From Janthinobacterium sp. 61 (GTDB lineage Bacteria; Pseudomonadota; Gammaproteobacteria; Burkholderiales; Burkholderiaceae_D), in assembly GCF_002846335.1 (NCBI RefSeq), contig NZ_PJMQ01000001.1, positions 2,480,001 through 2,544,000 of the forward strand: 64,000 bases of DNA, written 5' to 3'. Below the pieces are notes generated by a model. The model was not told the DNA's origin. It saw only the letters and a program-made list of their open reading frames with translations, and did not search any database. Position 1 is the first letter of the stretch. The number at the start of each line of letters is the position of its first letter. Shown piece by piece: positions 8,012-17,733 of this stretch. Made by a program: the position numbers and the translations under genes.

Positions 8012-10285
8012 TCAGGCCAGCCGCAGCGGCAGGCTGCGCAGCCGTTTCCCCGTCAAACTGAACACGGCATTGGCCACGGCCGGCGCGATCGGCGGCGTAC
8101 CGGGTTCGCCCACGCCTTCGGGATGTTCGGCGCTGGCGATGATGATGGTTTCCACTTCGGGTGCCTGGCCCATGCGCAGCACGGGATAGTCGTGGAAATT
8201 GCCTTGCTCGACTTTGCCATCCTTGAAGGTAATCTCGCCACCCAGCGCCGCCGACAGGCCGAATAGCACGGCCGACTCCATCTGCTGGGCGATGATGTTC
8301 GGATTGACGGCAATGCCGCAATCGATGGCGCACACCACGCGCTGCACGCGGATTTCGCCATTTTCCACGGACACTTGCGCCACCTGCGCGACGATGCTGC
8401 CAAACGACTGGTGCAAGGCCACGCCATGCGCATGGCCGGGCGGCGCACTGCCCGCCTTGGCAACTGCCGCGTCGAGCACGGCCAGGTGGCGCGGATGTTT
8501 CGATAGCATGGCGCGGCGGAAAGCAATACTGTCCTGTCCGGCCGCATGCGCCAGCTCATCGATAAAACTTTCCTTGAAGAACGCATTGTGCGAATGCCCC
8601 ACCGAGCGCCAGTAGCCTATCGGCACGGCACTGTCGGCGATCACGTGGGCGATGCGCTGGTTGGCGATTTCATACGGCATGTCGAATTCGCCTTCTGCCG
8701 TGGTCTTGTCAGGCCCCGCGCCGGGCAAGCCGAAGTTGCGTTGCAGAAACTGGTGCGTAATGGAACCGCTGACGGATTTATTATCCCAGGAGGCGATGCG
8801 GCCATGCTCGTCGAGGCGTGCCGAAAAACGGGCCAGCGCGGCGGGACGGTACATATCGTGCTGTGTATCCTGTTCGCGCGTCCACACCAGCTGCACGGGT
8901 GCACCATCGCACTGCAGCGCGATGGCCACGGCTTGCGCCACCATATCCACCTCCAGGCGGCGGCCAAAACCGCCACCGAGCAGCAGCACCTCGATCGTCA
9001 CATCCTTCGCGTCGACGCCAGCCACCTTCGCCGCCACGTCAACGGCGATGCCGGGCGCCTGCGTCGAGACCCACAGCATCACCTTGCCATCCTTGACCTG
9101 CGCGGTACAGTTGACGGGTTCCATGGCAGCGTGCGCGAGGAACGGCGCGCGGTACTCGGCCTTGACGCTGCGCAAACCCTGCAAGCCCTTGCCCTCGACC
9201 TCGCCGCTGGCGTGGTAGGCATGGCCAGCTTCCGTGTCCAAGCGGCGGGCAAACTCCGCGTAGACGCCGGCGCTGGACAGGCCCGCTTGGGCACCGGCCT
9301 TCCACTGCATCGGCAAGGCGGCGGCGGCCTGCCTGGCGCGCCACCAGGTATCGGCCACCACGGCGACGCAAGAGGCACTGCGCTGCGCCAGGTGCGGCGT
9401 CAAGTCCAGCACCTTTTTGACGCCGGGCATGGTCAGGATGGGTGCCGCATCGAACGCGGCGAGGGTGTCGCCCAGGCGCGGCGGCAAATGCAGGGCCGCG
9501 TACAGCATGCCGGGCGGGCGCGCATCGATGCCGAAACGTGCGCTGCCATTCACTTTGGAAGGCGTGTCGCGGCGCGGCGCTGGCTGGCCGATCAGCTTGA
9601 AATCCCTGGGCAGTTTCAGCACGGGCGTGCCCGGGGCTACGCTGGCGGCGCGCTGCGCCAGGCTGGCGTAGCTGGCGCGCCGGCCGTCCGGGTGGATCAC
9701 GGCGCCATCCTGCGTGCGGCATTGCGCGGCCGGCACTTGCCACTGCGCGGCGGCGGCGCCCACCAGCATGGCACGCGCGGACGCTCCCGCTTCGCGCATG
9801 GGAGCCCAGCCATCCTTCACGCTGGACGAACCGCCCGTGACGATCACGCCCAGCTCGCGCGCGGCCTTGGCCACCGTCCATTGCGCCAGCGCCTTGAGGC
9901 GGCCCTGGTCGTCCGGGTGGAAAGGCAGGCTATCCTTGAGCATGGCGACATTGCCAAAGATTTTATCCATGGGCGCCTGGATCAGCTTGACGCTGCTCAA
10001 AGGCACGTCGAGTTCCTCGGCCACCAGCATGGGCAAGGCCGTATGCACGCCCTGTCCCATCTCGCTGCGCGGCATGGCCAGGATCACCATGCCGTCCCCA
10101 CCGATGGCGAGCCAGCCGTTCAGGGCCACGGCGCCATCCTGGAGCGGCAGCGGCGCGCTGCCGTTCAGGCGCTGGCGCGGCGGCAGCACGCCCCAGCCCA
10201 GCACCAGGGCGCCCACGCCGGCCACGCCGAGGCCCAGGCCTCCCAGCAGGAAACGGCGGCGCGACGGGGAGGATTGTGCGGCCAT
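8012..10285 (-). CDS. Molybdenum hydroxylase large subunit, isoquinoline 1-oxidoreductase (IorB) type
   Basis: A 757-residue molybdopterin-binding subunit of the xanthine dehydrogenase superfamily. The N terminus carries a Tat signal (SRRRFLLGG followed by a hydrophobic stretch), so it is exported folded. The GGGFGRR loop near residue 440 and the C-terminal GVGEPGTPPIAPAVANA segment, with the glutamate expected to act as base, are typical of IorB-like proteins. Such enzymes need a small [2Fe-2S] subunit and often a cytochrome c; neither lies beside it. The physiological substrate cannot be deduced. It follows the GGDEF-EAL gene by 10 bp on the same strand. Confidence 0.88.
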   Translation of the reverse strand: MAAQSSPSRRRFLLGGLGLGVAGVGALVLGWGVLPPRQRLNGSAPLPLQDGAVALNGWLAIGGDGMVILAMPRSEMGQGVHTALPMLVAEELDVPLSSVKLIQAPMDKIFGNVAMLKDSLPFHPDDQGRLKALAQWTVAKAARELGVIVTGGSSSVKDGWAPMREAGASARAMLVGAAAAQWQVPAAQCRTQDGAVIHPDGRRASYASLAQRAASVAPGTPVLKLPRDFKLIGQPAPRRDTPSKVNGSARFGIDARPPGMLYAALHLPPRLGDTLAAFDAAPILTMPGVKKVLDLTPHLAQRSASCVAVVADTWWRARQAAAALPMQWKAGAQAGLSSAGVYAEFARRLDTEAGHAYHASGEVEGKGLQGLRSVKAEYRAPFLAHAAMEPVNCTAQVKDGKVMLWVSTQAPGIAVDVAAKVAGVDAKDVTIEVLLLGGGFGRRLEVDMVAQAVAIALQCDGAPVQLVWTREQDTQHDMYRPAALARFSARLDEHGRIASWDNKSVSGSITHQFLQRNFGLPGAGPDKTTAEGEFDMPYEIANQRIAHVIADSAVPIGYWRSVGHSHNAFFKESFIDELAHAAGQDSIAFRRAMLSKHPRHLAVLDAAVAKAGSAPPGHAHGVALHQSFGSIVAQVAQVSVENGEIRVQRVVCAIDCGIAVNPNIIAQQMESAVLFGLSAALGGEITFKDGKVEQGNFHDYPVLRMGQAPEVETIIIASAEHPEGVGEPGTPPIAPAVANAVFSLTGKRLRSLPLRLA

Positions 10286-10295
10286 GGGCTATCCT

Positions 10296-13200
10296 TTATG
10301 GTGGTGATTGATCGATCCAGCGCTCTAGCATATCCTGCGCCAGCACCGGGCGGCTATAAAAATAACCTTGCGCCAGCTTGCAGCCATGGCGCAGCAGGAA
10401 GGCGGCCTGCTCTTCCGTCTCCACACCCTCGGCGATCACCGACAAGTGCATGCTCTTGCCCAGCTGGATGATGGCAATCGCAATCGCTTCGTCATTCACG
10501 TCCGTCGAGATATCCTTGATGAAAGAGCGGTCGATCTTCAGGGTTTGCACGGGCAACTGTTTCAGATACGCGAGCGAGGAATAGCCGGTGCCGAAGTCGT
10601 CGATGGCCAGTCCCACGCCGATGGCATGCAAATCGTTGATGAAACCAAGCGCATCGCCCGTATTCATGATCACCGATTCCGTCACTTCCAGCTGCAGGCG
10701 CTGCGGCTCCAGGCCCGTTTCCTGCAAAATATCGGCCACCATGCCGGCGATGCTGCCCCGCTCGAACTGCTTGACGGACAGGTTCACGGCCATCTTCGGC
10801 ACGCGCAAGCCCTGCGCCTGCCAGCGCATCATCTGGCGGCATGCCTCGTCGAGCACCCATTTGCCCAGCTGGTTGATGAAACCGCTGTCCTCGGCCAGCG
10901 GGATGAAGCGTGCCGGCGGCACCAGGCCCAGTTCCGGGTGGTTCCAGCGCACCAGCGCCTCCACGCCGACCAGGCGGCCCGTGTCAATTTCCACCTGCGG
11001 CTGGTAATTGAGGAACATCTCGTTCTTTTCCAGCGAGCGGCGCAAAAAGGTTTCCAGGCGCAGCCGCTCGACGCCCTCGCCCGTCATCGACGGCGCATAG
11101 AAACGGTAGCCATTGCGCCCGCGCGCCTTGGCCTGGTACATGGCCACGTCGGCATTGCGGATCAACATGTTCAAGTCCAGCGCATCGTCCGGATACAGGC
11201 TGATGCCCACGCTGCAGGTGACGAACAATTCGTGGTCAGCCACCGTGAACGGCTGGTCGAACATGGTCATCAGCTTTTCCGCCACCTGCGTGGCGCCGTA
11301 CTCGCCGTCGATGCATTCGAGCAGCACGATGAATTCATCGCCACCCAGACGCGCCAGGGTATCGCCCTCGCGCAAGCGGGCAGCCAGCTGGCCGGCCACC
11401 TTTTGCAGCAATTCGTCGCCCACATGGTGGCCCAGGGTATCGTTGACGTTCTTGAAACGGTCCAGGTCGATGAACAGCACGGCCAGCTGCTCCTGCTCGC
11501 GCGCGGCGCGCAGCAGGGCGTGCTGCAGGCGGTCGTGGAAAAGCAGCCGGTTCGGCAACGCCGTCAACGGGTCGTGGTGCGCCATGTGGTCGAGCTTTTC
11601 CTGCGACTCCTTGATCAGCGTGATGTCACTGAACACGCCCACGTAATGGGTGGTGACGGCGCGCGTGTCGCGCACGGCGCTGATGGTCAGCCACTCCAGG
11701 TAGATTTCACCGTTCTTGCGCTGGTGCCAGATTTCGCCGCGCCAGAAACCGCTGGCCTTCAACTCGCTCCACATGGCCTGGTAAAACGCCGCGTCGTGGC
11801 GCGCCGAGCGGTTCAGCGATGAATGGCGGCCCAACGCCTCCGCTTCGCCGTAGCCCGTGATCTGCGTAAAGGCGGGATTGACAGTGACAATGATGCCCTC
11901 GGCGTCGACCACCATCACGCCGTCGGCGATGTGTTCCAGCACGGTGGCCGACAGGCGCAGCTTTTCTTCCGCTTCCTTGCGCGCCGTGATATCGGCGTAC
12001 ACCCAGATGCTGCCTTCGTTGGGGCGCAGGGGGTCGAGCGCACAGCCGCTGACCAGCGCCCAGAACAGGCTGCCGTCGCGGCGCTTGTACTGGCGCTCCT
12101 CGCTGAAATCGCCGCCCATCGCCAGCGCCGGATACTGGCGCTCGCCCGCCTCTTCGAAGTCATACGACGTCATGAACACGATGGCGGTTGAACTGCCCGT
12201 CATTTCGGCGTGACCGTAGCCGAACAGCTCCTCGCAGCGGCGGTTGACGGAAATGATGCGGCGGTGGCGCACGAACATCACGCCGAACATCACGTTGTCG
12301 AGGATGGCGCTTTGCTCCGTCAGCAGCGCCTCGATGCGCATCTCGTGGTGCTTGCGCTGGCTGATGTCCGCAATGATGCCGTCGACCCAGGTGACGCCCT
12401 GCTCGCCCGCCTGCGGCTGGCCATTCTCGGCCACCCAGCGCTCGATGCCGAAGGCGTCGATGATGCGGTATTCCAGCGCATACGGCCGCACCTCAAGCAC
12501 CGCCTGGCGCACGGCGCGGCGGTGCTCGCGGCGGTCTTCCGGGCAGATCAGGTCGGCCCAGGCGTGCGTGGTGCCCCGCATGAACTGGCGCGCCGAATAG
12601 CCGGCGATGTCTTCGATGGCATCGCTGACGAAATCGATGGGGCCGTCGGGCCGGTAGCGGAAGACGGCGCCCGGCACCTGCGTGACAATGGTGCGGAAAC
12701 GCTCTTCGCGCTGGCCCACATCCTCGAACAACTGGCGGATGGCGGCGCGCATTTGCTCGAGCTGGGCCGTCAGGCGCCCCAGTTCGTCGTTGCTGTGCGA
12801 GGCCAGGGGCGTGTCGAAATCGCCGTGCGACAGGCGGTCGGAAAAGCGCGTCAGGCGGCGCAGGGGCTTCAACAGGCGGCGGTTCAGGAACAGCACGATC
12901 AGCGCCATCGACACGGCCAGTTGTGCGCCCAGCACGAAAATATAGGACATCTGCTTTTCGCGCAGCTCCTGCTGGCTGCGCGCATCGTCCATCTCGACGA
13001 CGACGTGCCCGATGCGTTCGCCGCGCACGAGGATGTCGCGCTCGGCACGGTACAGATTGCCCACGGGCCGCTGCGGTGCCTGCAGGCTGATGAATTCCGT
13101 GTCGCCCTGCCCCAGCACTTTCACCAGCAGCACGGAGCGGTCGCGCATCACCGACTCGACCAGTGAATGGGCCGATTCCGCATTCATGTTCCACAGCGAC

Positions 13201-13421
13201 TCCTGCATGCCCAGCGCCAGGATGTCGGCATTGCGCTGCAAGGCTTCGTTCAGACTGGTCCGCGCCGACTGGCGCTCATGCACGCCGACCAGCAGATAGC
13301 TGCCGAAGATGGCCGGCACGACCAGGCCCCCGAACACCACCACCAGCAGGGCGCCATAGATCGACGAGCCGTACAGCACGCGCAGGCTGGCGCGCAGGCG
13401 CTGATAGGGCGAATTAAACAT
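10296..13421 (-). CDS. Membrane-bound GGDEF-EAL c-di-GMP protein with HAMP and PAS domains
   Basis: About 1,041 residues. A transmembrane segment near residue 25, a periplasmic stretch to about 150, a second transmembrane segment, HAMP, three PAS-like modules (roughly 235-575), then GGDEF (near 692) and EAL (from about 817). The GGDEF motif is intact and preceded by the REGD inhibitory site five residues upstream, so the cyclase is likely active and feedback-controlled. The phosphodiesterase residues are also present: EAL, NLSVKQF, EVTES, DDFGTGYSSL, KIDRSF and EGVETEE. Net output cannot be told from sequence. I chose the ATG at 13421 (MFNSPYQRL). Confidence 0.92.
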   Translation of the reverse strand: MFNSPYQRLRASLRVLYGSSIYGALLVVVFGGLVVPAIFGSYLLVGVHERQSARTSLNEALQRNADILALGMQESLWNMNAESAHSLVESVMRDRSVLLVKVLGQGDTEFISLQAPQRPVGNLYRAERDILVRGERIGHVVVEMDDARSQQELREKQMSYIFVLGAQLAVSMALIVLFLNRRLLKPLRRLTRFSDRLSHGDFDTPLASHSNDELGRLTAQLEQMRAAIRQLFEDVGQREERFRTIVTQVPGAVFRYRPDGPIDFVSDAIEDIAGYSARQFMRGTTHAWADLICPEDRREHRRAVRQAVLEVRPYALEYRIIDAFGIERWVAENGQPQAGEQGVTWVDGIIADISQRKHHEMRIEALLTEQSAILDNVMFGVMFVRHRRIISVNRRCEELFGYGHAEMTGSSTAIVFMTSYDFEEAGERQYPALAMGGDFSEERQYKRRDGSLFWALVSGCALDPLRPNEGSIWVYADITARKEAEEKLRLSATVLEHIADGVMVVDAEGIIVTVNPAFTQITGYGEAEALGRHSSLNRSARHDAAFYQAMWSELKASGFWRGEIWHQRKNGEIYLEWLTISAVRDTRAVTTHYVGVFSDITLIKESQEKLDHMAHHDPLTALPNRLLFHDRLQHALLRAAREQEQLAVLFIDLDRFKNVNDTLGHHVGDELLQKVAGQLAARLREGDTLARLGGDEFIVLLECIDGEYGATQVAEKLMTMFDQPFTVADHELFVTCSVGISLYPDDALDLNMLIRNADVAMYQAKARGRNGYRFYAPSMTGEGVERLRLETFLRRSLEKNEMFLNYQPQVEIDTGRLVGVEALVRWNHPELGLVPPARFIPLAEDSGFINQLGKWVLDEACRQMMRWQAQGLRVPKMAVNLSVKQFERGSIAGMVADILQETGLEPQRLQLEVTESVIMNTGDALGFINDLHAIGVGLAIDDFGTGYSSLAYLKQLPVQTLKIDRSFIKDISTDVNDEAIAIAIIQLGKSMHLSVIAEGVETEEQAAFLLRHGCKLAQGYFYSRPVLAQDMLERWIDQSPP

Positions 13422-13684
13422 GCGGCAACAGGGCAACAGGGATCAGGCAGGCGATCATGGAATTTTTTACAGGGGAATTCGGGTGATATGGCGGGGGAAA
13501 ACTTTTTCAGGAGCAATTATGCATGGAAAAAGCGGGAAAAGTCACCAATAAACACGTGCCAATGGCGACGTCATGCCATATAGACAGGGCTGAAAAACCA
13601 CACGCAGGCTGGCGCACCGGGCAAGCGCCAGCAGAAAAACGCGCGGCTTGCTATCATCGCGCCACTTTACCTCGAGGAACCACC

Positions 13685-14191
13685 ATGACCTTCTCCATCT
13701 ACTCCGCTTCCATCCCCGTCTTCAAACAGATCCTGGGCAGCCTGGCCGCCATCCTGGACAAGGCGGAAACGCATGCGCAAGACAAGAAAATCGACCCGAA
13801 CGCCTTGCTGCAATTCCGTTTGTTCCCGGACATGCTGCCGTTCGTGCGCCAGATCCAGATCGCCACCGACTTCGCCAAGGGCTGTGGCGCGCGCCTGGCC
13901 GGCGTGGCCGTGCCACCGTATGAAGACAGCGAACAGAGCTTTGCAGAGTTGAAGGCGCGCATCGTGAAAACCATCGCCTTTCTGGAAAACCTGCCGCAAG
14001 CGGACATCGACGGCAGCGAAACGCGCGCCATCACCACCGGCAGCGGCGAAAAGACCAAGCACTTCACGGGCCAGACGTATTTGTTCCACTACGCGCTGCC
14101 GCACTTCTTCTTCCACGCGACGACGGCGTACGACATCTTGCGCCACAATGGCATCGAAGTCGGTAAAAAAGACTTTATCGGCAGCTATTGA
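13685..14191 (+). CDS. DUF1993 family protein
   Basis: A 168-residue soluble protein starting MTFSIYSASIPVFKQILG, the characteristic DUF1993 opening. The C-terminal half has the HYALPHFFFHATTAYDILRHNG segment conserved in this family, which is structurally a DinB-like four-helix bundle in related proteins. The biochemical role is unknown. Its start at 13685 is preceded by a plausible ribosome site (GAGGAACC). It stands alone, divergent from the GGDEF-EAL gene. Confidence 0.82.
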   Translation: MTFSIYSASIPVFKQILGSLAAILDKAETHAQDKKIDPNALLQFRLFPDMLPFVRQIQIATDFAKGCGARLAGVAVPPYEDSEQSFAELKARIVKTIAFLENLPQADIDGSETRAITTGSGEKTKHFTGQTYLFHYALPHFFFHATTAYDILRHNGIEVGKKDFIGSY

Positions 14192-14211
14192 TCGTTGACG
14201 CTGAAAGATCT

Positions 14212-14298
14212 GGGGTCAGACCCTCGCGGACGCTGGCGCTGAGCTCAGCGTTAGCGGCCTTGGGGGTCTGACCCCGGCAGTCCAGGGGGTCTGACCCC
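14212..14298. repeat. GGGGTC(A/T)GACCCC repeat cluster (REP/BIME-like)
   Basis: Three copies: GGGGTCAGACCC at 14212-14223, GGGGGTCTGACCCC at 14262-14275 and again at 14285-14298. Between copies 1 and 2 sits the 14-base palindrome CGCTGAGCTCAGCG. The cluster lies in the gap between the convergent DUF1993 and DUF1289 genes. A related degenerate pair is at 5361-5430. Confidence 0.75.
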
Positions 14299-14318
14299 GG
14301 CAATTGCTGCTGGCTTAC

Positions 14319-14513
14319 CTAAGTATTCCGGCGCGGATAACCTTGAGAAAGAATCCGCACCCACACCACTTCCTTCTCTTCATCCGTCATCGATACCCAG
14401 TGGGCCACTTCCACTACACTGCGGCCGCAGCCGCGGCAGATTTCATCGAAGGTCGTCGAGCACACGGCCACGCAGGGCGTGTCTGGACGCGGCGGCAATT
14501 CCTTGCCACCCAT
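14319..14513 (-). CDS. DUF1289 family small protein
   Basis: A 64-residue protein matching DUF1289: PCVAVCSTTFDEICRGCGRS carries four conserved cysteines (spacing C-x3-C then C-x2-C), suggesting a metal or iron-sulfur site, though no function is established. Its ATG overlaps the TGA of the DUF1415 gene by one base (TGATG), indicating translational coupling. Confidence 0.85.
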   Translation of the reverse strand: MGGKELPPRPDTPCVAVCSTTFDEICRGCGRSVVEVAHWVSMTDEEKEVVWVRILSQGYPRRNT

Positions 14514-15091
14514 CAGGACACCTTCGGCAAGCCGAGCTTTTCCCAGCCTTCGACGCCTAGCGCTTCCAGGGTGGCGATATTCTTGTCAAAAATCTCCGAC
14601 GCTTCCGGAAAGGCTTCGACGGCGCGCTCGATGCTGTCTTCGCGCAGCAGGTGCAGGGTTGGGTAGGGCGAGCGGTTGGTGTAATTGCTGATGTCATCCT
14701 CGAATGTCTCGGCAAACTGGTAATTCGGGTGGAAACTGGCTACTTGCAGCTCGCCGGCCAGGTGCATGTCTTCCACGGCCGCGTCGGCCACATCAAGAAA
14801 CTCGTTGTAGTCGAGAAAATCATTCAGTGTGTACGGATGGATCAGCAAGGTCGTGTCGATCTGCTCGGGGTCCGTGTCGGCCAGGGTTTGCAGCTCGTCC
14901 ATCAGCATGGCCAGCAAATCTTCCGGATTGCTCGATTCGCACACCACATAGCGAATCTGCTTCTTGACGTGCACGGCCTTGGCGAAAGGGCACAGGTTCA
15001 GGCCGATCACGGCCTTTTCCAGCCAGGCAACAGTATTGGCGATGATGACGGCGTTGTCGTCGTCGTGGCGCGGCGGGGTGTTCATATGCAT
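14513..15091 (-). CDS. DUF1415 family protein
   Basis: A 192-residue cytoplasmic protein of the DUF1415 family; the NLCPFAKAV segment near residue 32 and the HPYTLNDFLDYNEFLD and SPYPTLHLLRE blocks are conserved landmarks. The function is unknown. A second ATG two codons downstream (15085) is an equally possible start. It is coupled to the DUF1289 gene and is divergent from the transglycosylase gene across 333 bp. Confidence 0.85.
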   Translation of the reverse strand: MHMNTPPRHDDDNAVIIANTVAWLEKAVIGLNLCPFAKAVHVKKQIRYVVCESSNPEDLLAMLMDELQTLADTDPEQIDTTLLIHPYTLNDFLDYNEFLDVADAAVEDMHLAGELQVASFHPNYQFAETFEDDISNYTNRSPYPTLHLLREDSIERAVEAFPEASEIFDKNIATLEALGVEGWEKLGLPKVS

Positions 15092-15424
15092 GACTCTCTA
15101 TCAATATGGCGGCTGGCAGCCGAATGGCCGGCCAAAGCCAAATTGTACGCACTCTTTGCTCAGTCTCATACCGGACGACTGCCAGGCTTGCGCCAACCTC
15201 CCCGCCATGTATGCTATAACAGCGGCCGAATCACGCATCGGGCAAATTAAATTTGCAATAATGACAGCATTTGCGAATGGAAACTCAGTCGTTTCCCACT
15301 TATTGCCGCTTATTTCCTGTCATCATGCTGACATAATTCTTGACTCCAGCATGTGGATATACGTACACTCGCAGCTTGATCATGGGTCTGTCCGATGTTT
15401 CTCCGACGACAACAATGGAACACT
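15092..15424. other. Divergent intergenic region before the transglycosylase gene
   Basis: 333 bases without a convincing gene, AT-richer than its surroundings. A weak sigma-70-like pair can be drawn toward the transglycosylase (TTGACT near 15342 and TACACT 18 bases later). No other structure stands out. Confidence 0.4.
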
Positions 15425-16840
15425 ATGCACGAAAACTCCTTTAAATCTACCGTCCTGGCGGCGTTGGCCTTGGCGCTTGCGCCCGCCCTCAGCCAGGCGT
15501 ACGAAGCCGGTGTTGAGAGCGATAACGCGCCAGTCGCCGCCGCCACCGCACCGGCCCTGATCCCGATGACCGCCCAGGTCACGGCGAAACTCCCCACCCT
15601 CGACAACCGCCTGCAAAAGACCGACCGTCTGCTGAAAAATCTCAGCGACAATTCCGATCCCCTGCGCGAAGCCGACGTCTGGGGCCGCATCCGCAGCGGC
15701 TATGCGATTCCCGACATCAACAACCAACTGGTGGCCAACCACGTCAACTGGTACGCCACCCGCCCCGACTACATCGCCCGCACCACGGCGCGCGCCTCGC
15801 GCTACATCTTCCACGTGGTGCAGGAACTGGAAAAGCGCGGCATGCCGACGGAACTGGCCTTGCTGCCATTCATCGAATCCGCCTTCAACCCGCAGGCATT
15901 CTCCAGCGCCAATGCGGCCGGCATGTGGCAATTCGTGCCCGCCACCGGGCGTGATTTCAACCTCAAGCAAAACATGTTCAAGGACGAGCGCCGCGGCGTA
16001 CTGGCCTCGACCGATGCGGCCCTGACGTATCTGCAGCGCCTGTATGACATGTTTGGCGACTGGCAACTGGCGCTGGCCGCCTACAACTGGGGCGAAGGTT
16101 CGGTGCAGCGCGCCATCAAGAAAAACCAGGCGCTGGGCAAGCCGACCGATTTCGAAAGCCTGGCCGACCTGATGCCGGCCGAAACGCGCAACTACGTACC
16201 CAAGCTGCAAGCGGTGAAAAACATCATCGCCAATCCGGCCCAGTTCGGCCTGACCCTGCCCGTGGTCGACAACCAGCCCTACTTCACGGCCATCGACAAG
16301 ACCAGCGACATCGACATCACCGTCGCCGCCCAGCTGGCCGAACTGTCGATGGATGAATTCAAGGCCTTGAATCCGCAATTTAACCGCCCTGTCATCATCG
16401 GCGGCGAAAAGACCAAGATTCTGCTGCCGCAGGAAAACGCCGCCAAGTTCACCACCAATCTGGCGCAATGGGGCCATGCCTTGTCGAGCTGGACCACGCA
16501 CAAGATCACCAATGCGCGCGAACGCATCGAAACCCTGGCGTCGAAATTCGGCACCACGGCCGACGTGCTGCGCCAGGCCAACAACATTCCCCAGCGCACC
16601 AGCCTGCGCGCCGGATCCACCATCCTCGTGCCGAAGACTTCGGCCACGATGAACAAGGACATCACCCAGGAAATTGCCGACAGCGCCACCATGCTGCTGG
16701 AAGCGGACCGGCCGGAACGGGCCGCCAAGGCACTGCGCCGCGTCGCCAAGGGCGGCAAGGTGCAGGCCGCGCCAATTTCCCTGGTAAAACCACGCATCCA
16801 GCGCGGCGGCGGCAATCACCGCGCCAAGGCCCGCCATTAA
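15425..16840 (+). CDS. Membrane-bound lytic murein transglycosylase, MltD-like with LysM
   Basis: Cleaves the glycan strand of peptidoglycan with 1,6-anhydro product. A Sec signal peptide (residues 1-25, cleavage near SQA-YEA) has no lipobox. The SLT domain has catalytic Glu151 in [10 protein letters not shown], then [13 protein letters not shown] and [12 protein letters not shown]. One LysM-type peptidoglycan-binding domain lies near residues 365-410. Total 475 residues. The ATG at 15425 gives a clean signal peptide; a start 30 bases upstream would spoil it. fabI follows 104 bp downstream. Confidence 0.9.
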   Translation: MHENSFKSTVLAALALALAPALSQAYEAGVESDNAPVAAATAPALIPMTAQVTAKLPTLDNRLQKTDRLLKNLSDNSDPLREADVWGRIRSGYAIPDINNQLVANHVNWYATRPDYIARTTARASRYIFHVVQELEKRGMPTELALLPFIESAFNPQAFSSANAAGMWQFVPATGRDFNLKQNMFKDERRGVLASTDAALTYLQRLYDMFGDWQLALAAYNWGEGSVQRAIKKNQALGKPTDFESLADLMPAETRNYVPKLQAVKNIIANPAQFGLTLPVVDNQPYFTAIDKTSDIDITVAAQLAELSMDEFKALNPQFNRPVIIGGEKTKILLPQENAAKFTTNLAQWGHALSSWTTHKITNARERIETLASKFGTTADVLRQANNIPQRTSLRAGSTILVPKTSATMNKDITQEIADSATMLLEADRPERAAKALRRVAKGGKVQAAPISLVKPRIQRGGGNHRAKARH

Positions 16841-16873
16841 ACTGCGCTACGTCTGATTCGTACTGGAAACACG

Positions 16874-16910
16874 CCACCGGCCGCCACAGCTTTGCTGTCG
16901 CGGCCGGTGG
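16874..16910. promoter_or_regulatory. Strong hairpin in the transglycosylase-fabI gap
   Basis: A perfect 10-bp stem (CCACCGGCCG at 16874-16883, CGGCCGGTGG at 16901-16910) extends inward with an ACAGC/GCTGT stem. No T-tract follows, so it may be a Rho-linked end of the upstream gene or a leader element 34 bp before the fabI start. Confidence 0.55.
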
Positions 16911-16944
16911 TACATCCGCCCCACCCACCCAGACAGGAGTCGTC

Positions 16945-17733
16945 ATGGCTTTCTTGCAAGGCAAAAAAATCCTCATCACGGGCCTGCTGTCCAACCGCTC
17001 CATCGCCTACGGCATCGCCAAGGCTTGCCACCGTGAAGGCGCCACCCTCGCCTTCACCTATGTGGGCGAGCGCTTCAAGGAACGCATCACGGAATTTGCG
17101 GCGGAATTCGGCAGCGAACTGGTGTTCGACTGCGACGTTTCCAGCGATGAACAGATCAGCGCCGTCTTCAGCGATCTGGCGCACCACTGGGATCAATTGG
17201 ACGGCCTGGTGCATGCCATCGGTTTTGCCCCGCGCGAGGCGATTGCCGGCGACTTCCTCGACGGCCTGTCGCGCGACAGCTTCCGCATCGCACACGATAT
17301 TTCCGCCTACAGCTTCCCTGCCATGGCCAAGGCCGCGCTCCCCCTGCTGCATCCGGGCGCCTCGGTGCTGACCCTGACCTACCTGGGCGCCGCGCGCGCC
17401 GTACCCTATTACAACACCATGGGCCTGGCCAAGGCGTCACTGGAAGCGTCCGTGCGCTACCTGGCCGAATCGCTGGGTCCGCGCGGCATCCGCGCCAACG
17501 GCATCTCCGCCGGCCCCATCAAGACCCTGGCCGCTTCCGGCATCAAGGATTTCAGCAAACTCCTGGGCTTCGTGGCCGAGCACGCCCCGCTGCGCCGCAA
17601 CGTCACCATCGAAGAAGTGGGCAACACGGCCGCCTTTCTGCTGTCCGACCTGGCCTCGGGCATCACGGGCGAGATTACCTACGTCGATGGCGGTTTTTCG
17701 CAAGTGATGGCGGTCAATCCCGAAGCAGATTGA
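16945..17733 (+). CDS. fabI: Enoyl-ACP reductase (NADH) FabI
   Basis: Catalyses the last step of each fatty-acid elongation round and is the triclosan target. The 262-residue length equals E. coli FabI, and the key residues fall at the same numbers: Tyr146, Tyr156 and Lys163 ([13 protein letters not shown]). The N-terminal [15 protein letters not shown] is the typical FabI NADH-binding variant. The start at 16945 follows an AGGAG ribosome site. It is unlinked to the fab cluster at the left edge, as is usual. Confidence 0.97.
   Translation: MAFLQGKKILITGLLSNRSIAYGIAKACHREGATLAFTYVGERFKERITEFAAEFGSELVFDCDVSSDEQISAVFSDLAHHWDQLDGLVHAIGFAPREAIAGDFLDGLSRDSFRIAHDISAYSFPAMAKAALPLLHPGASVLTLTYLGAARAVPYYNTMGLAKASLEASVRYLAESLGPRGIRANGISAGPIKTLAASGIKDFSKLLGFVAEHAPLRRNVTIEEVGNTAAFLLSDLASGITGEITYVDGGFSQVMAVNPEAD

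Noticed and set aside
8546..10471. 641-residue open frame on the plus strand opposite the molybdenum hydroxylase gene
   Set aside because: High-GC shadow frame: composition is His/Arg/Gln/Gly-rich with no motifs, while the opposite strand has a full family match.
15380..16837. 485-residue frame opposite the transglycosylase gene
   Set aside because: Antisense shadow of a gene with intact SLT and LysM motifs.
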